Below are positions 9,215-17,124 of a DNA stretch of 64,000 bases, one piece after another. Location: positions 979,282-1,043,281 of the forward strand of contig NZ_JMIT01000002.1 of NCBI RefSeq assembly GCF_000731675.1, in the 5' to 3' direction. The position numbers were made by a program, and so were the translations under genes. How positions within the stretch are numbered: position 1 is the first letter of the stretch; each line of letters opens with the position of its first letter. The notes below the pieces were generated by a model. It saw nothing but the letters and a program-made list of their open reading frames with translations, ran no database searches and had not been told where the DNA came from. This stretch comes from Pseudomonas capeferrum. GTDB taxonomy: Bacteria > Pseudomonadota > Gammaproteobacteria > Pseudomonadales > Pseudomonadaceae.

Positions 9215-10180
9215 ATGCCCAGCCCGCGTCGCGCCGTGTTCCTCGATCACCAGTCCCTGGACCTGGGTGACCTTGACCTGTCGCCCTTGCAATCGCAGTT
9301 CGAGGCGTTCGAGCTGTTTGCCGCCACCCGCCCGGAGCAGGTCGCCGAACGCCTGCAGGGCGCCGTCGCGGTGATCAGCAACAAGGTCATGCTCGATGCC
9401 GCAGCCCTAGCGGCCAACCCGCAGCTCAAGCTGATCCTGGTGGCCGCCACCGGCACCAACAATGTCGACCTGGCAGCGGCCCGCGCCCAAGGCATCACGG
9501 TGTGCAACTGCCAGGGTTATGGCACGCCGTCGGTGGCCCAGCACACCCTCGCCCTGCTGCTGGCCCTGGCCACGCGCCTGTGCGACTACAACCAGGCGGT
9601 GGCTGACGGCCAATGGGCCAAGGCCAACCAGTTCTGCCTGCTGGACTTCCCCATCGTCGAGCTGGAGGGCAAGACCCTTGGCCTGCTCGGCCATGGCGAG
9701 CTGGGCGGCGCGGTGGCACGCCTGGCGGAAGCCTTTGGCATGCGCGTGTTGAGCGGGCAGATCCCCGGCCGCCCGGAGCGCGCCGACCGCATGCCGCTGC
9801 AAGACCTGCTGCCGCAAGTCGACGCGCTGACCCTGCACTGCCCACTGAACGAGCATACCCGGCACATGATCGGGGCCGACGAGCTGGCCCTGCTCAAGCC
9901 CGGTGCCCTGGTGGTCAACACCGCCCGGGGCGGACTGATCGACGAGCAGGCACTGGCCGACGCCCTGCGCCAGGGCCACCTCGGTGGCGCCGCCACCGAC
10001 GTGCTCAGCGTCGAGCCGCCGGTCAATGGCAACCCGCTGCTGGCAGGCGATATCCCCCGGCTGATCATCACCCCGCACAGTGCCTGGGGTGCAGTGGAGT
10101 CGCGCCAGCGCATCGTCGGCCAGCTCAGCGAGAATGCCCAGGCCTACTTCGCCGGTCAGCCACGCCGCGTGGTCAGCTGA
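9215..10180 (+). CDS. hprA: D-2-hydroxyacid dehydrogenase, probable hydroxypyruvate/glycerate dehydrogenase
   Basis: A 321-residue NAD(P)-dependent D-2-hydroxyacid dehydrogenase. The Rossmann motif is GHGELGG at 159-165, and the catalytic triad is visible as R238 (NTARGG), E267 (SVEPP) and H288 (TPHSAWG). Family knowledge points to reduction of hydroxypyruvate to D-glycerate in the cytosol, as in the serine/glyoxylate routes of Pseudomonas. The ATG at 9215 is preceded by GGAG; an in-frame extension upstream lacks family similarity. It is divergent from the acyl-CoA ligase and followed after 54 bases by an rRNA methyltransferase gene, with which it may be co-transcribed. Related enzymes acting on glyoxylate or other 2-oxoacids cannot be excluded. 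Confidence 0.9.
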   Translation: MPSPRRAVFLDHQSLDLGDLDLSPLQSQFEAFELFAATRPEQVAERLQGAVAVISNKVMLDAAALAANPQLKLILVAATGTNNVDLAAARAQGITVCNCQGYGTPSVAQHTLALLLALATRLCDYNQAVADGQWAKANQFCLLDFPIVELEGKTLGLLGHGELGGAVARLAEAFGMRVLSGQIPGRPERADRMPLQDLLPQVDALTLHCPLNEHTRHMIGADELALLKPGALVVNTARGGLIDEQALADALRQGHLGGAATDVLSVEPPVNGNPLLAGDIPRLIITPHSAWGAVESRQRIVGQLSENAQAYFAGQPRRVVS

Positions 10181-10234
10181 GCGCAGCGTTAGCCTCTGCT
10201 ACACTGCGCGACTTTTTTCCAGGAGGCGTCGTCC

Positions 10235-11233
10235 ATGGACCCGCGCAGTGAAGTGTTGCTCCGCCAGGCGGACCTGTTCCAGGGCCCGCTGCTGATCGCC
10301 GGTGCGCCCGCCGACGATCTGCTCGGCCACCTGCCCATGGCCCATGGCTGGACCTGGCATGCCGGCGACCAGGCCATGCTCGAAGGGCGCTTTGCCGGCC
10401 GCAGCCACTACGGTGTCGAACCGCCCCCGGTGGCCTTCGACAGCGCCGTGCTGTTTCTGCCCAAGTCCCGTGAGCTGGCCGCCTACCTGCTCAACGCCCT
10501 GGCGTCGCGCCTGGCCGGGCGCGATTTGTACCTGGTCGGGGAGAAACGCGGGGGTATCGAAGGCGCGGCGAAGCAACTGCAGGCCTTTGGCAAACCGCGC
10601 AAGCTCGACAGCGCCCGGCATTGCCAGTTGTGGCAAGTGACCGTCAACCAGGCGCCAGCGGCCACGCCGCTGCAAAGCCTGGCCGAGCGCTTCGAGCTCG
10701 ACCTCGAAGACGGCCCACTGCAGGTGGTCAGCCTGCCGGGCGTGTTCAGCCATGGCCGCCTCGATCGCGGTACCGCACTGTTGCTCAAGCACCTCGATGG
10801 CCTACCGTGCGGGCATGTACTGGACTTCGGTTGCGGTGCCGGCGTGCTGGGTGCCACGGTGAAACGCCGCTATCCGCAAAGCCGGCTGACCTTGCTGGAC
10901 GTCGACGCCTTCGCCGTGGCTGCCAGTCGCCTGACGTTGGCCGCCAACGGCCTGGAAGGTGAAGTGATCAGCGGCGATGGCATCGACGCGGCCCCCACCG
11001 ACTTGAGCCTGATCCTGAGCAACCCGCCGTTTCATACCGGGGTCCACACCAACTACCAGGCGTCGGAGAACTTGCTGAAAAAATCCAGCGTTCATCTGCG
11101 AAAAGGTGGCGAAATGCGCCTGGTGGCGAACAGCTTCCTGCGCTACCAGCCGCTGATCGAAGGGGCACTGGGCAACTGCCAGGTACGCGCCGAGGCCGAC
11201 GGTTTTCGTATCTACCAGGCAACACGCGGTTAA
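10235..11233 (+). CDS. rsmC: class I SAM methyltransferase, RsmC-like (16S rRNA m2G1207)
   Basis: A 332-residue protein with the two-domain build of RsmC: a degenerate N-terminal half and a C-terminal SAM-binding domain with motif I LDFGCGAGVLG (about residues 192-202) and the N2-guanine methylase signature SNPPF (about 263-267). RsmC methylates G1207 of 16S rRNA on the small ribosomal subunit. A strong Shine-Dalgarno (AGGAGG) precedes the ATG at 10235. It follows hprA closely. RlmG and RsmC are close relatives; the length and N-terminal half favour RsmC. Confidence 0.88.
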   Translation: MDPRSEVLLRQADLFQGPLLIAGAPADDLLGHLPMAHGWTWHAGDQAMLEGRFAGRSHYGVEPPPVAFDSAVLFLPKSRELAAYLLNALASRLAGRDLYLVGEKRGGIEGAAKQLQAFGKPRKLDSARHCQLWQVTVNQAPAATPLQSLAERFELDLEDGPLQVVSLPGVFSHGRLDRGTALLLKHLDGLPCGHVLDFGCGAGVLGATVKRRYPQSRLTLLDVDAFAVAASRLTLAANGLEGEVISGDGIDAAPTDLSLILSNPPFHTGVHTNYQASENLLKKSSVHLRKGGEMRLVANSFLRYQPLIEGALGNCQVRAEADGFRIYQATRG

Positions 11234-11242
11234 AAACAGCGC

Positions 11243-11271
11243 TTGCCGAAACCGATTCGGCTAGGCAGAAT
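11243..11271 (+). promoter_or_regulatory. candidate sigma70 promoter for the riboswitch transcript
   Basis: TTGCCG (11243-11248) and CAGAAT (11266-11271) are spaced by exactly 17 bases, each matching four of six consensus positions. Transcription from it would begin near 11278, at the 5' edge of the yybP-ykoY element. This is inference from sequence only. Confidence 0.4.
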
Positions 11272-11274
11272 CCG

Positions 11275-11490
11275 CACCGTCCTAGGGGAGTAGTCTCCCG
11301 CGAGCACCCAGCTCGCCCGGCACGCGTCAACATACTTGGCCCACAGGCCATGGCGCGTGCGACCCGCTATGCAGCGCCTGCATAGAGAGATCCGCACAGA
11401 CGGATCCGCGGTTTGACAAGACCTATGACACGCACACCTTACCCGGGGCGGGAAGGCTGTACGTGTCATAGCCGTGTCGACCCGCCCCCG
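11275..11490 (+). promoter_or_regulatory. yybP-ykoY manganese-sensing riboswitch
   Basis: The leader carries the conserved pieces of the yybP-ykoY family: CTAGGGGAGTAG at 11281-11292 and GTCAACATACTTGGCC further on at about 11327, separated by GC-rich helices. It precedes a TMEM165/UPF0016 gene, one of the gene classes this riboswitch controls. Downstream, a 10-bp helix (CTATGACACG at 11423-11432 with CGTGTCATAG at 11462-11471) ends shortly before the Shine-Dalgarno AGGAAA. That suits control of translation or termination. In the family Mn2+ binding switches expression on. The outer boundaries given are approximate. Confidence 0.85.
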
Positions 11491-11501
11491 TAGGAAACCT
11501 G

Positions 11502-12086
11502 ATGCTGGAATCCCTGCTGGTCCCCACCGCCATCGTTGCCCTCGCCGAAATCGGCGACAAGACGCAACTGCTCGCGCTCATCCTCGCTGCCCGCTTTCGC
11601 AAGCCTTGGCCGATCATCGCCGGTATAATCGCCGCCACCCTGGCCAACCATGCCGCCGCAGGCGCCGTGGGTGCGTGGGTCGGCGGGTTCTTCAGCGACT
11701 CGGCGCTGCACTGGATCCTGGCCGCCAGCTTCACCGCCACTGCACTGTGGACGCTGGTGCCGGACAAGATGGATGACGATGAAAACCCCGCGCGCCGCTT
11801 CGGCCCTTTCCTGACCACACTGATTGCGTTCTTCCTGGCCGAGATCGGCGACAAGACCCAAGTGGCCACGGTGATGCTTGCAGCACAGTACCCACACCTG
11901 ATCATGGTCATCATCGGCACCACCCTGGGCATGCTGATTGCCAACGTGCCGGTGGTACTGGCGGGTAACTTTGCGGCGGATAAACTGCCGTTGACGCTGA
12001 TTCGTCGCCTGGCGGCTACCGCGTTCATCGTGCTGGCGGTCGTGGCCGTTTATTCGGCGATGAAAGCCAGTGGCTGGGTGGGGTAA
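11502..12086 (+). CDS. TMEM165/GDT1 (UPF0016) family manganese exporter
   Basis: A 194-residue membrane protein with six predicted helices arranged as two homologous halves. Each half carries the hallmark E-x-GDKTQ motif: EIGDKTQLLALILAARF near residue 14 and EIGDKTQVATVMLAAQYP near 116. Family members (GDT1, TMEM165, bacterial MneA) move Mn2+ or Ca2+, and the bacterial ones protect against Mn2+ excess. The yybP-ykoY element directly upstream supports Mn2+-induced export across the inner membrane. The ATG at 11502 has AGGAAA at a proper distance. It is a single-gene unit ending at a convergent terminator. Confidence 0.93.
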   Translation: MLESLLVPTAIVALAEIGDKTQLLALILAARFRKPWPIIAGIIAATLANHAAAGAVGAWVGGFFSDSALHWILAASFTATALWTLVPDKMDDDENPARRFGPFLTTLIAFFLAEIGDKTQVATVMLAAQYPHLIMVIIGTTLGMLIANVPVVLAGNFAADKLPLTLIRRLAATAFIVLAVVAVYSAMKASGWVG

Positions 12087-12095
12087 CACAAAGCT

Positions 12096-12136
12096 GGGGG
12101 CGCTTTGCGTTGCAAAAGGGCCGCAAAGCGGCCCCC
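12096..12136. terminator. bidirectional hairpin between convergent genes
   Basis: GGGGGCGCTTTGCG pairs with CGCAAAGCGGCCCCC (one bulged base) around a short loop. It lies between the stop codons of the UPF0016 gene (plus) and the M48 protease gene (minus). Confidence 0.75.
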
Positions 12137-12146
12137 ATGGGAATGC

Positions 12147-12962
12147 TTACTTCTTGGCCGCCTGATACAACGGCATCACCTTCGGAATGGCTGCCTGCAA
12201 CGAGGCGATACGGCTCTCGGACGCCGGGTGAGTGCTCATGAACTCAGGCGGCGCGCCTTCGGAAGCCTTGCTCATCTTGTTCCACAAGGTGATCGCGGCA
12301 TTCGGGTCGTAACCGGCACGCGCCGACAGCTCCAGGCCGATCAGGTCCGCTTCGTTCTCGTTGGAACGGCTGTTGGGCAGGGTCATGGCGTAGTTCACCA
12401 CGGTATCGGCCAAGGCCATGCTGCTCTGGCCCAGTCCGAAGAGGGCGCCCGCGCCTTGGCGGGCCATTTCCACACCATAGGCCTTGGACATCGCTTCGCG
12501 GCTGTGCTCACGCAAGGCGTGGGCGATCTCGTGGCCGACCACCGCTGCAATCTCGGCATCGGTCAGCTTGAGCTGGTCGATCAGGCCGGTGTAAACGATG
12601 ATCTTGCCGCCAGGCCCGCAGTTGGCATTGAGCTCATCGCTCTTGATCACGTTGACTTCCCACTTCCACTGGGCAGCATCCGGACGAAAGATCGGCGCCT
12701 GGGCGATCAGCCGGTCAGCGATGACCTGCACGCGCTTGGCGTCGGCGCTGGACTTGTCCAGCACGCCTTTGTTCGACGCCTCACCGAGGGTCTGCTGGTA
12801 GGACTGGGCGTACATCTGGTTGACCTCATCGGTCGAGAGCATGCTGAACATGTATTGCTTGCGCTCGACACCGACGGCCCCGCCGCTGGTCGTATTTACC
12901 GACTGGCAGCCTGCCAGCAGGATACCGGCGCTCAACAGACTGACAACAAATGACTTACGCAT
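12147..12962 (-). CDS. M48 family metalloprotease lipoprotein (LoiP/YggG-like)
   Basis: A 271-residue protein with a lipoprotein signal and lipobox LLAGC (C19), so it is probably anchored to a membrane facing the periplasm. The zinc site is VVGHEIAHAL with H144, E145 and H148, and the third ligand region is ENEADLIGLELSARAGYDP. Length and motifs fit the LoiP/YggG group of M48 peptidases, which take part in envelope quality control. The start at 12962 gives a perfect signal sequence. It is monocistronic, with a terminator shared with the convergent manganese exporter gene. Confidence 0.9.
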   Translation of the reverse strand: MRKSFVVSLLSAGILLAGCQSVNTTSGGAVGVERKQYMFSMLSTDEVNQMYAQSYQQTLGEASNKGVLDKSSADAKRVQVIADRLIAQAPIFRPDAAQWKWEVNVIKSDELNANCGPGGKIIVYTGLIDQLKLTDAEIAAVVGHEIAHALREHSREAMSKAYGVEMARQGAGALFGLGQSSMALADTVVNYAMTLPNSRSNENEADLIGLELSARAGYDPNAAITLWNKMSKASEGAPPEFMSTHPASESRIASLQAAIPKVMPLYQAAKK

Positions 12963-13059
12963 GAAAACACTCCCTTTTACATGCGGCGTATCCTAGGCCT
13001 AGTCGCCCAGGCCCGCCATAGCCGCAGGGAAGAATTTTACCGGCACTGCAGCCAGCGCA

Positions 13060-13680
13060 TCAGGCCGGGGTCAGGCACTCTGGCGCATCGAGCTTCGGGT
13101 CATTGACGAAGTGTGCCAACGCCCGCTCACGCAACGTGGCCGGCGGGCTGGCCAGCAATTCATGCAACCGCGCCATCGGCGTATCAGGGTCCAGCCAGGC
13201 CGCTCGCCCCGCCTCATCCAGAATCAAAGGCCGGCGCTGGTTCATGGCCGCCTGGGTCACCACCGCGCAACTCAACCAGACTTGGTCCTGTACCGGATAC
13301 GCCTCCCACACCGCTGCGAAATACAGCGAAGCCCCCTCCCCTGGCGTCAGCCAGTACGGGCGTTTGCGCACATTACCGCGCCACTCATAGAAGCCATTGG
13401 CCGGCATCAGGCAACGGCGCTGGCGAAACGCCTCGCGGAACATCGGTTGCTCGGCAAGGGTTTCGGCGCGGGCATGGGCAGGCGTACGGGAAAGGTCGGT
13501 GAGCCAGGCCGGGGTCAGCCCCCAGCGCGCCTTGGCCAGTTGCTGCTGGCCGTCGAGCTGGCGCTGAATCAGCACAGAAGCCCCCGGCGAGATATTCCAT
13601 TGGGCCGGCTGGCCGGCCGGAAAGCCCGGCAGACTGGCAAGGGCCTGGGGCCAGCGAAACAGGGCGTAACGTCCACACAT
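13060..13680 (-). CDS. yedK: SRAP-domain protein (YedK/HMCES family abasic-site DNA-protein crosslinker)
   Basis: A 206-residue SOS-response-associated peptidase (SRAP) protein. Cys2 (MCGRYALF), exposed after removal of Met1, forms a covalent adduct with abasic sites in single-stranded DNA. The NGFYEW motif supplies the conserved Asn and Glu, and HFVNDPKLDAP is near the C-terminus. Known members shield abasic sites at replication forks. It follows the DUF2007 gene by 15 bases on the same strand and may be read from the same transcript. No LexA box is evident upstream. Confidence 0.93.
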   Translation of the reverse strand: MCGRYALFRWPQALASLPGFPAGQPAQWNISPGASVLIQRQLDGQQQLAKARWGLTPAWLTDLSRTPAHARAETLAEQPMFREAFRQRRCLMPANGFYEWRGNVRKRPYWLTPGEGASLYFAAVWEAYPVQDQVWLSCAVVTQAAMNQRRPLILDEAGRAAWLDPDTPMARLHELLASPPATLRERALAHFVNDPKLDAPECLTPA

Positions 13681-13695
13681 GAGCGAATTCTGAAC

Positions 13696-13956
13696 CTAGC
13701 AGATCAAGGTACCGGGATAGCTCTCCGGTTCGTCGCCAACCAGTGGCTGGGCAGCATTGTACGCATCGATCAGCTGCCGTGCGTATTCGGCCTGCTCGTC
13801 GGGCACCGCCAGCGCCAGCAAGCCCTGCATCGGTAGCTCACCGGCAGCACCGACCAGGTCGCGCCCAATCAAATGTACCGAGACACCTTCACTGGCCAGC
13901 ATGCCCATCAGCATTTCGGCCTCCAGCAAACTCTCCGGCTCGTAGATTCGCTGCAT
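13696..13956 (-). CDS. DUF2007 (putative signal-transducing) small protein
   Basis: An 86-residue cytosolic protein beginning MQRIYEPESLLEAEMLMGML, the typical opening of the DUF2007 family (PF09413), a ferredoxin-like fold of unknown role. It contains no cysteine cluster apart from the terminal Cys. Its ATG shares a base with the stop codon of the upstream CPXCG protein gene (TGATG), which implies translational coupling and a shared task. Function is unknown. Confidence 0.85.
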   Translation of the reverse strand: MQRIYEPESLLEAEMLMGMLASEGVSVHLIGRDLVGAAGELPMQGLLALAVPDEQAEYARQLIDAYNAAQPLVGDEPESYPGTLIC

Positions 13957-14141
13957 CAGGCATCGTCCTCGCGTCTGACCTCAAGCATCCATTCGTCACC
14001 GTGCACCTGCAAAATGAACACCACAGGCTGGCAACACACTTGGCAATCCTCGGTGTAGCGCTGGTCGCCACCGGAAATATCGACAGTGGTTTCCACACGT
14101 TCGCCACAATAAGGGCAATCATAGAAGTCGGTTTCCAGCAT
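13956..14141 (-). CDS. CPXCG motif-containing zinc-ribbon-like small protein
   Basis: A 61-residue protein with two paired cysteine motifs, DCPYCGE (near residue 9) and CQVCCQP (near 33), as expected for a small zinc-binding ribbon of the CPXCG family. The remainder is acidic with two short beta-like segments. It is the first gene of a two- or three-gene unit with the DUF2007 and SRAP genes. The family is widespread in gamma-proteobacteria without an assigned function. Confidence 0.85.
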   Translation of the reverse strand: MLETDFYDCPYCGERVETTVDISGGDQRYTEDCQVCCQPVVFILQVHGDEWMLEVRREDDA

Positions 14142-14263
14142 CGCGGCCTCCGCGGTGACTTATGCGTATAATTGCCGGTCTGATTACAGGGCCTGCGTGT
14201 GTTCGAGCCGTTTTTCGGACCCCGTCCCTACCTTATTACCCTAGCCGTTTCCAACAAGAGAGC

Positions 14264-15433
14264 ATGATGGGCGAATTCGATGCCATCCGACCGTACGACG
14301 ACGCTGAGGTCCCTGCCGTGCTGGCACGCCTGCTCAGCGACCCGGCATTCCTCGATATCCTCACCCACTTCCGCTTCCCGCGTGCGGCTGGCCCCCTCGG
14401 ATGGCTGCTCAAGCCGCTAATCGCCCGTCGCCTACGCAAGGAGTTCGCCGGCGTCACCTGCGTCTCGACCTTGCAGGACAAAGTCGAGTACTACGTCGAT
14501 CAAACCATCGAACGCGCCACCGATGGCGTCACCTACTCGGGCGTCGAGCAGCTCAAGGCCGGCACCGCGTACCTGTTCCTGGCCAACCACCGCGACATCG
14601 TCATGGACCCGGCCTTCGTCAACTACGCCGTGTACCACGCCGGCCTGCCGACCCCACGCATCGCCATCGGTGACAACCTGCTGCAAAAGCCCTTCGTCAG
14701 CGACATGATGCGCCTGAACAAGAGCTTCATCGTGCACCGCTCGCTCAGCGGTCGTCGCGAAAAGCTGGCGGCTTACCAACTGCTTTCGGCCTACATCAAC
14801 CACTCGATCCGCAACGATACTGCGTCGATCTGGATCGCCCAGGCCGAAGGCCGTGCCAAGGATGGTGACGACCGCACCGACTCGGCGATCCTCAAGATGT
14901 TCCACATGAGCCGCAAGGACGAACCGTTCGGCGCGGTCATCCAGAGCCTTAACCTGACGCCGGTGTCGATCAGCTACGAGTACGACCCCTGCGACCAGGC
15001 CAAAGCCCGTGAGCTGTACATCCGCGCCACCACTGGCACCTACAAGAAGGCGCCGGGCGAAGACGACAACAGCATCGCCAAAGGCATCACTGGCTACAAA
15101 GGTCGTGTGCACATCAACTTTGCAGCGCCGGTGACCGAATACTTCGAAGACACCAAGCAGTTGGCAGCCGAAATCGACCGGCAGATCCTCGGCGGCTACC
15201 GGCTGTTCCCGGTGCACTACCTGGCCTACGCAATGTGGGACGAAAAGGATGAGGCACTGCAGGTGCCGAGTGCCGAGAAGGTGTTCCCGGCCGAAGAGTT
15301 GGCGCGGGCCAAGGAAGAATGGCAGCGGCGCCTGGAGGCATGCCCCGAGGAGCAGCGGCCGTACCTGGTGTTGCAGTATGCGACGCCGGTGCGCAACCAG
15401 TATCAGGTCAGGCAGCAGGCACCGGTCGCCTGA
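14264..15433 (+). CDS. PlsC/PlsB-like acyltransferase family protein
   Basis: A 389-residue protein with a glycerolipid acyltransferase core. The block LANHRDIVMDPAF (about residues 104-116) is the NHx...D catalytic motif, although the Asp lies six residues after the His instead of the usual five. Downstream are RSLSGRREK and IWIAQAEGRAKDG, the latter like the acceptor-binding E-G-R block. No transmembrane segment is strong, so it may be a peripheral membrane enzyme. I start at the ATG at 14264 (MMGEFDAI) with GAG just upstream; the next ATG is an equal alternative. It is annotated in pseudomonads as 1-acyl-glycerol-3-phosphate acyltransferase, but the true acyl acceptor is unproven. Confidence 0.82.
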   Translation: MMGEFDAIRPYDDAEVPAVLARLLSDPAFLDILTHFRFPRAAGPLGWLLKPLIARRLRKEFAGVTCVSTLQDKVEYYVDQTIERATDGVTYSGVEQLKAGTAYLFLANHRDIVMDPAFVNYAVYHAGLPTPRIAIGDNLLQKPFVSDMMRLNKSFIVHRSLSGRREKLAAYQLLSAYINHSIRNDTASIWIAQAEGRAKDGDDRTDSAILKMFHMSRKDEPFGAVIQSLNLTPVSISYEYDPCDQAKARELYIRATTGTYKKAPGEDDNSIAKGITGYKGRVHINFAAPVTEYFEDTKQLAAEIDRQILGGYRLFPVHYLAYAMWDEKDEALQVPSAEKVFPAEELARAKEEWQRRLEACPEEQRPYLVLQYATPVRNQYQVRQQAPVA

Positions 15434-15437
15434 TCAA

Positions 15438-15467
15438 CTCTGGGGCTGCTCTGCGGCCCCAGGTTTT
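15438..15467 (+). terminator. intrinsic terminator of the acyltransferase gene
   Basis: CTGGGGC (15440) pairs with GCCCCAG around a short GC-rich loop and is followed by GTTTTC. It sits directly after the acyltransferase stop codon. Confidence 0.7.
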
Positions 15468-15727
15468 CAGACCCAGGTACTGAACCAGGACAACAACAGC
15501 GCCAGGGCCAGGCACGAAAAACCGAGAATATAGAAGTAACGCGGCACCCTCAGGTCAAACGCATCCATCACCCCTTCATCCATTGCCAGGCTTTCACGCG
15601 TGACCGCCTCGCGGCGCCGTGCGCTGTGCAGCAGCAGGCCGCCTGGGCAGGTCATCAGCAATGCCAGCAGGTTGATCAGCTTGGTGGGATGGGCGGCCAG
15701 AAACCCCCAGAGCACTTGCAACGACAT
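15467..15727 (-). CDS. small membrane protein of unknown function
   Basis: An 86-residue protein with two predicted membrane helices, near residues 5-30 (LWGFLAAHPTKLINLLALLM) and 63-84 (FYILGFSCLALALLLSWFST). They are separated by a charged loop containing RRREAVTRE and ending in RVPRYF. I start at the ATG at 15727, preceded by GAGG; a GTG one codon earlier is possible. It is convergent with the acyltransferase gene and almost abuts its terminator. The family is not recognised; similar short two-helix proteins are common in pseudomonads. Confidence 0.7.
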   Translation of the reverse strand: MSLQVLWGFLAAHPTKLINLLALLMTCPGGLLLHSARRREAVTRESLAMDEGVMDAFDLRVPRYFYILGFSCLALALLLSWFSTWV

Positions 15728-15887
15728 CACGCATCCTCGGTTTGAACGACAACGAAGGCCGGCATTCTACCCAAGTCCGACCCAGGCGCCCGGCCTGGGC
15801 GACAAAGTGTCACTAAATTTCATCTGTCACATGCTCGTCATCAGAACAGGCCACCCTGTCGGCCTTTCCCCGATCCGGAGCTTGTTC

Positions 15888-16094
15888 ATGCTGCACGCCG
15901 AAAACCAGGACCGCCTCTATCTCGTTGCCCAGAGCGACGAACAACAGGCGTTGATCGACGGTTTCGCCATCAATGTGCAAGACCGGCAGTGGCTGGTCTA
16001 TTGCGCATTGGGAGGGCATGCTCATGAAGACTTGCCAGAGGTGGATGTTGCCACCGGTTTCAGCGTGCTGGATTTCCACATCCAGGCGGCCTGA
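15888..16094 (+). CDS. small conserved hypothetical protein
   Basis: A 68-residue soluble protein (MLHAENQDRLYLVAQSDEQQ). The ATG at 15888 has a good Shine-Dalgarno (CGGAG, 7 bases away), and a strong terminator follows the stop codon. It has no signal peptide, membrane segment or cysteine motif, and one Trp near the centre. Base composition and codon use match the neighbours, supporting a real gene. Function is unknown. Confidence 0.65.
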   Translation: MLHAENQDRLYLVAQSDEQQALIDGFAINVQDRQWLVYCALGGHAHEDLPEVDVATGFSVLDFHIQAA

Positions 16095-16113
16095 AGCCCC
16101 CGCAGCCACCCAC

Positions 16114-16146
16114 AAAAAACCCGCTGCCAGGCAGCGGGTTTTTTGT
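16114..16146. terminator. bidirectional intrinsic terminator
   Basis: AAAAAACCCGCTGCC pairs with GGCAGCGGGTTTTTT. The A- and T-runs on the two sides make it functional on both strands, serving the small hypothetical gene (plus) and the YajG-like lipoprotein gene (minus). Confidence 0.9.
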
Positions 16147-16161
16147 AAGGCAACTGAACGC

Positions 16162-16746
16162 TTACTCGGCCAGCACCTGCCCGATGGTCGGGTCTTTGAA
16201 CAGGCGGGTCAGGGCGTCGCTCAGCACATCACTGACCAGCTTGGTGTTGGTTTCCTGGTTCGGCGCCATGCCGAAGCGCTGATCCAGCGAAGCGCCGTAA
16301 CGGCCGCTGTAGCGGCGGTTGGCGTTGGCCACGTCGGCACGGAAAGTGGCGCCGATGGTGGCCTCGGTCACGTACAGGTTGTCCTTGGGCGACTGGTATT
16401 TCAGCTCGGCCAGGGTCACGGTCAGTTGCGGCGCATTGTTAGCGTTCGGCGTCGGGGTGAAACCGAGCAGGCGTACAGCGGCTTCGGCCTGGGCCTGCAA
16501 CTTGGGCAGCACATCATTGCCACTGACGCTGATGGTGCTGGTCTCGGGGTACATGCCACCGCGAGTGCCCAGGGACTGCGAAGCCCGACCATCAACCACC
16601 TTGACCACCACCGGCTGACCCTGGCCGACAGGTGCGAGCTGGGCGGTGAGCTTGGGTTGCGGGCTGAGTTGTTGCGGGCTGTGGGCACATCCGACCAGGC
16701 TGAGGCTGGCCACGGCGATCAAACCGAACAACAGACGTTGCAACAT
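16162..16746 (-). CDS. yajG: YajG family lipoprotein
   Basis: A 194-residue protein with a lipoprotein signal (LSLVGC, lipid-anchored C20) and the body of the YajG family (PF03923), including VVVKVVDGRASQSLGTR and the alternating beta pattern. It is probably inserted in the outer membrane facing the periplasm. Family members have no firm biochemical role, although yajG in enterobacteria sits beside ampG. The gene is monocistronic, divergent from a small hypothetical gene, with a terminator after its stop. Confidence 0.88.
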   Translation of the reverse strand: MLQRLLFGLIAVASLSLVGCAHSPQQLSPQPKLTAQLAPVGQGQPVVVKVVDGRASQSLGTRGGMYPETSTISVSGNDVLPKLQAQAEAAVRLLGFTPTPNANNAPQLTVTLAELKYQSPKDNLYVTEATIGATFRADVANANRRYSGRYGASLDQRFGMAPNQETNTKLVSDVLSDALTRLFKDPTIGQVLAE

Positions 16747-16890
16747 GCGCGTTTCTCCAGAAAATGCGGCTAAGGCGCACAGTATACCCAGCCTCGCACA
16801 GGCCAGTCATCGCCAAGGCTGCGCTGTCACAATCGTTTCATGCCCCTGCCGTTATCCTTGGCCCAGCCCTAACACAAAGGACTCACCGCC

Positions 16891-17124
16891 ATGGCCTCGC
16901 TCTGGACCCTGCTCTTCCAACGCCCGCGCCACCGCCCCTATGCCCACCTTGACGCCGACGGCAAATGCCTGGCGTTCAAGCACTGTAGCCAGCCGCCAAG
17001 CGGCAGTGGCTGGGTGCAGGTCAGCGAAGTGCAACTCGCCTGGCTGGGCCGCCAATTGCCCGCCAGCGCTCGGGTTTGCGCGCGCGCAAACAACCGTTGG
17101 CATCAACGCAGCCTGCCGGCCTGA
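16891..17124 (+). CDS. small conserved hypothetical protein, basic
   Basis: A 77-residue, Arg/His-rich protein (MASLWTLLFQRPRHRPYAHL) with AAGGA upstream of the ATG at 16891. It has no transmembrane segment; two cysteines occur in CLAFKHC and one near the C-terminus. The segment WVQVSEVQLAWLGRQLP could form an amphipathic helix. It is divergent from the yajG gene and precedes a 600-base gene-free stretch. No family is recognised. It may be expressed alone; evidence beyond start context and codon use is limited. Confidence 0.55.
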   Translation: MASLWTLLFQRPRHRPYAHLDADGKCLAFKHCSQPPSGSGWVQVSEVQLAWLGRQLPASARVCARANNRWHQRSLPA

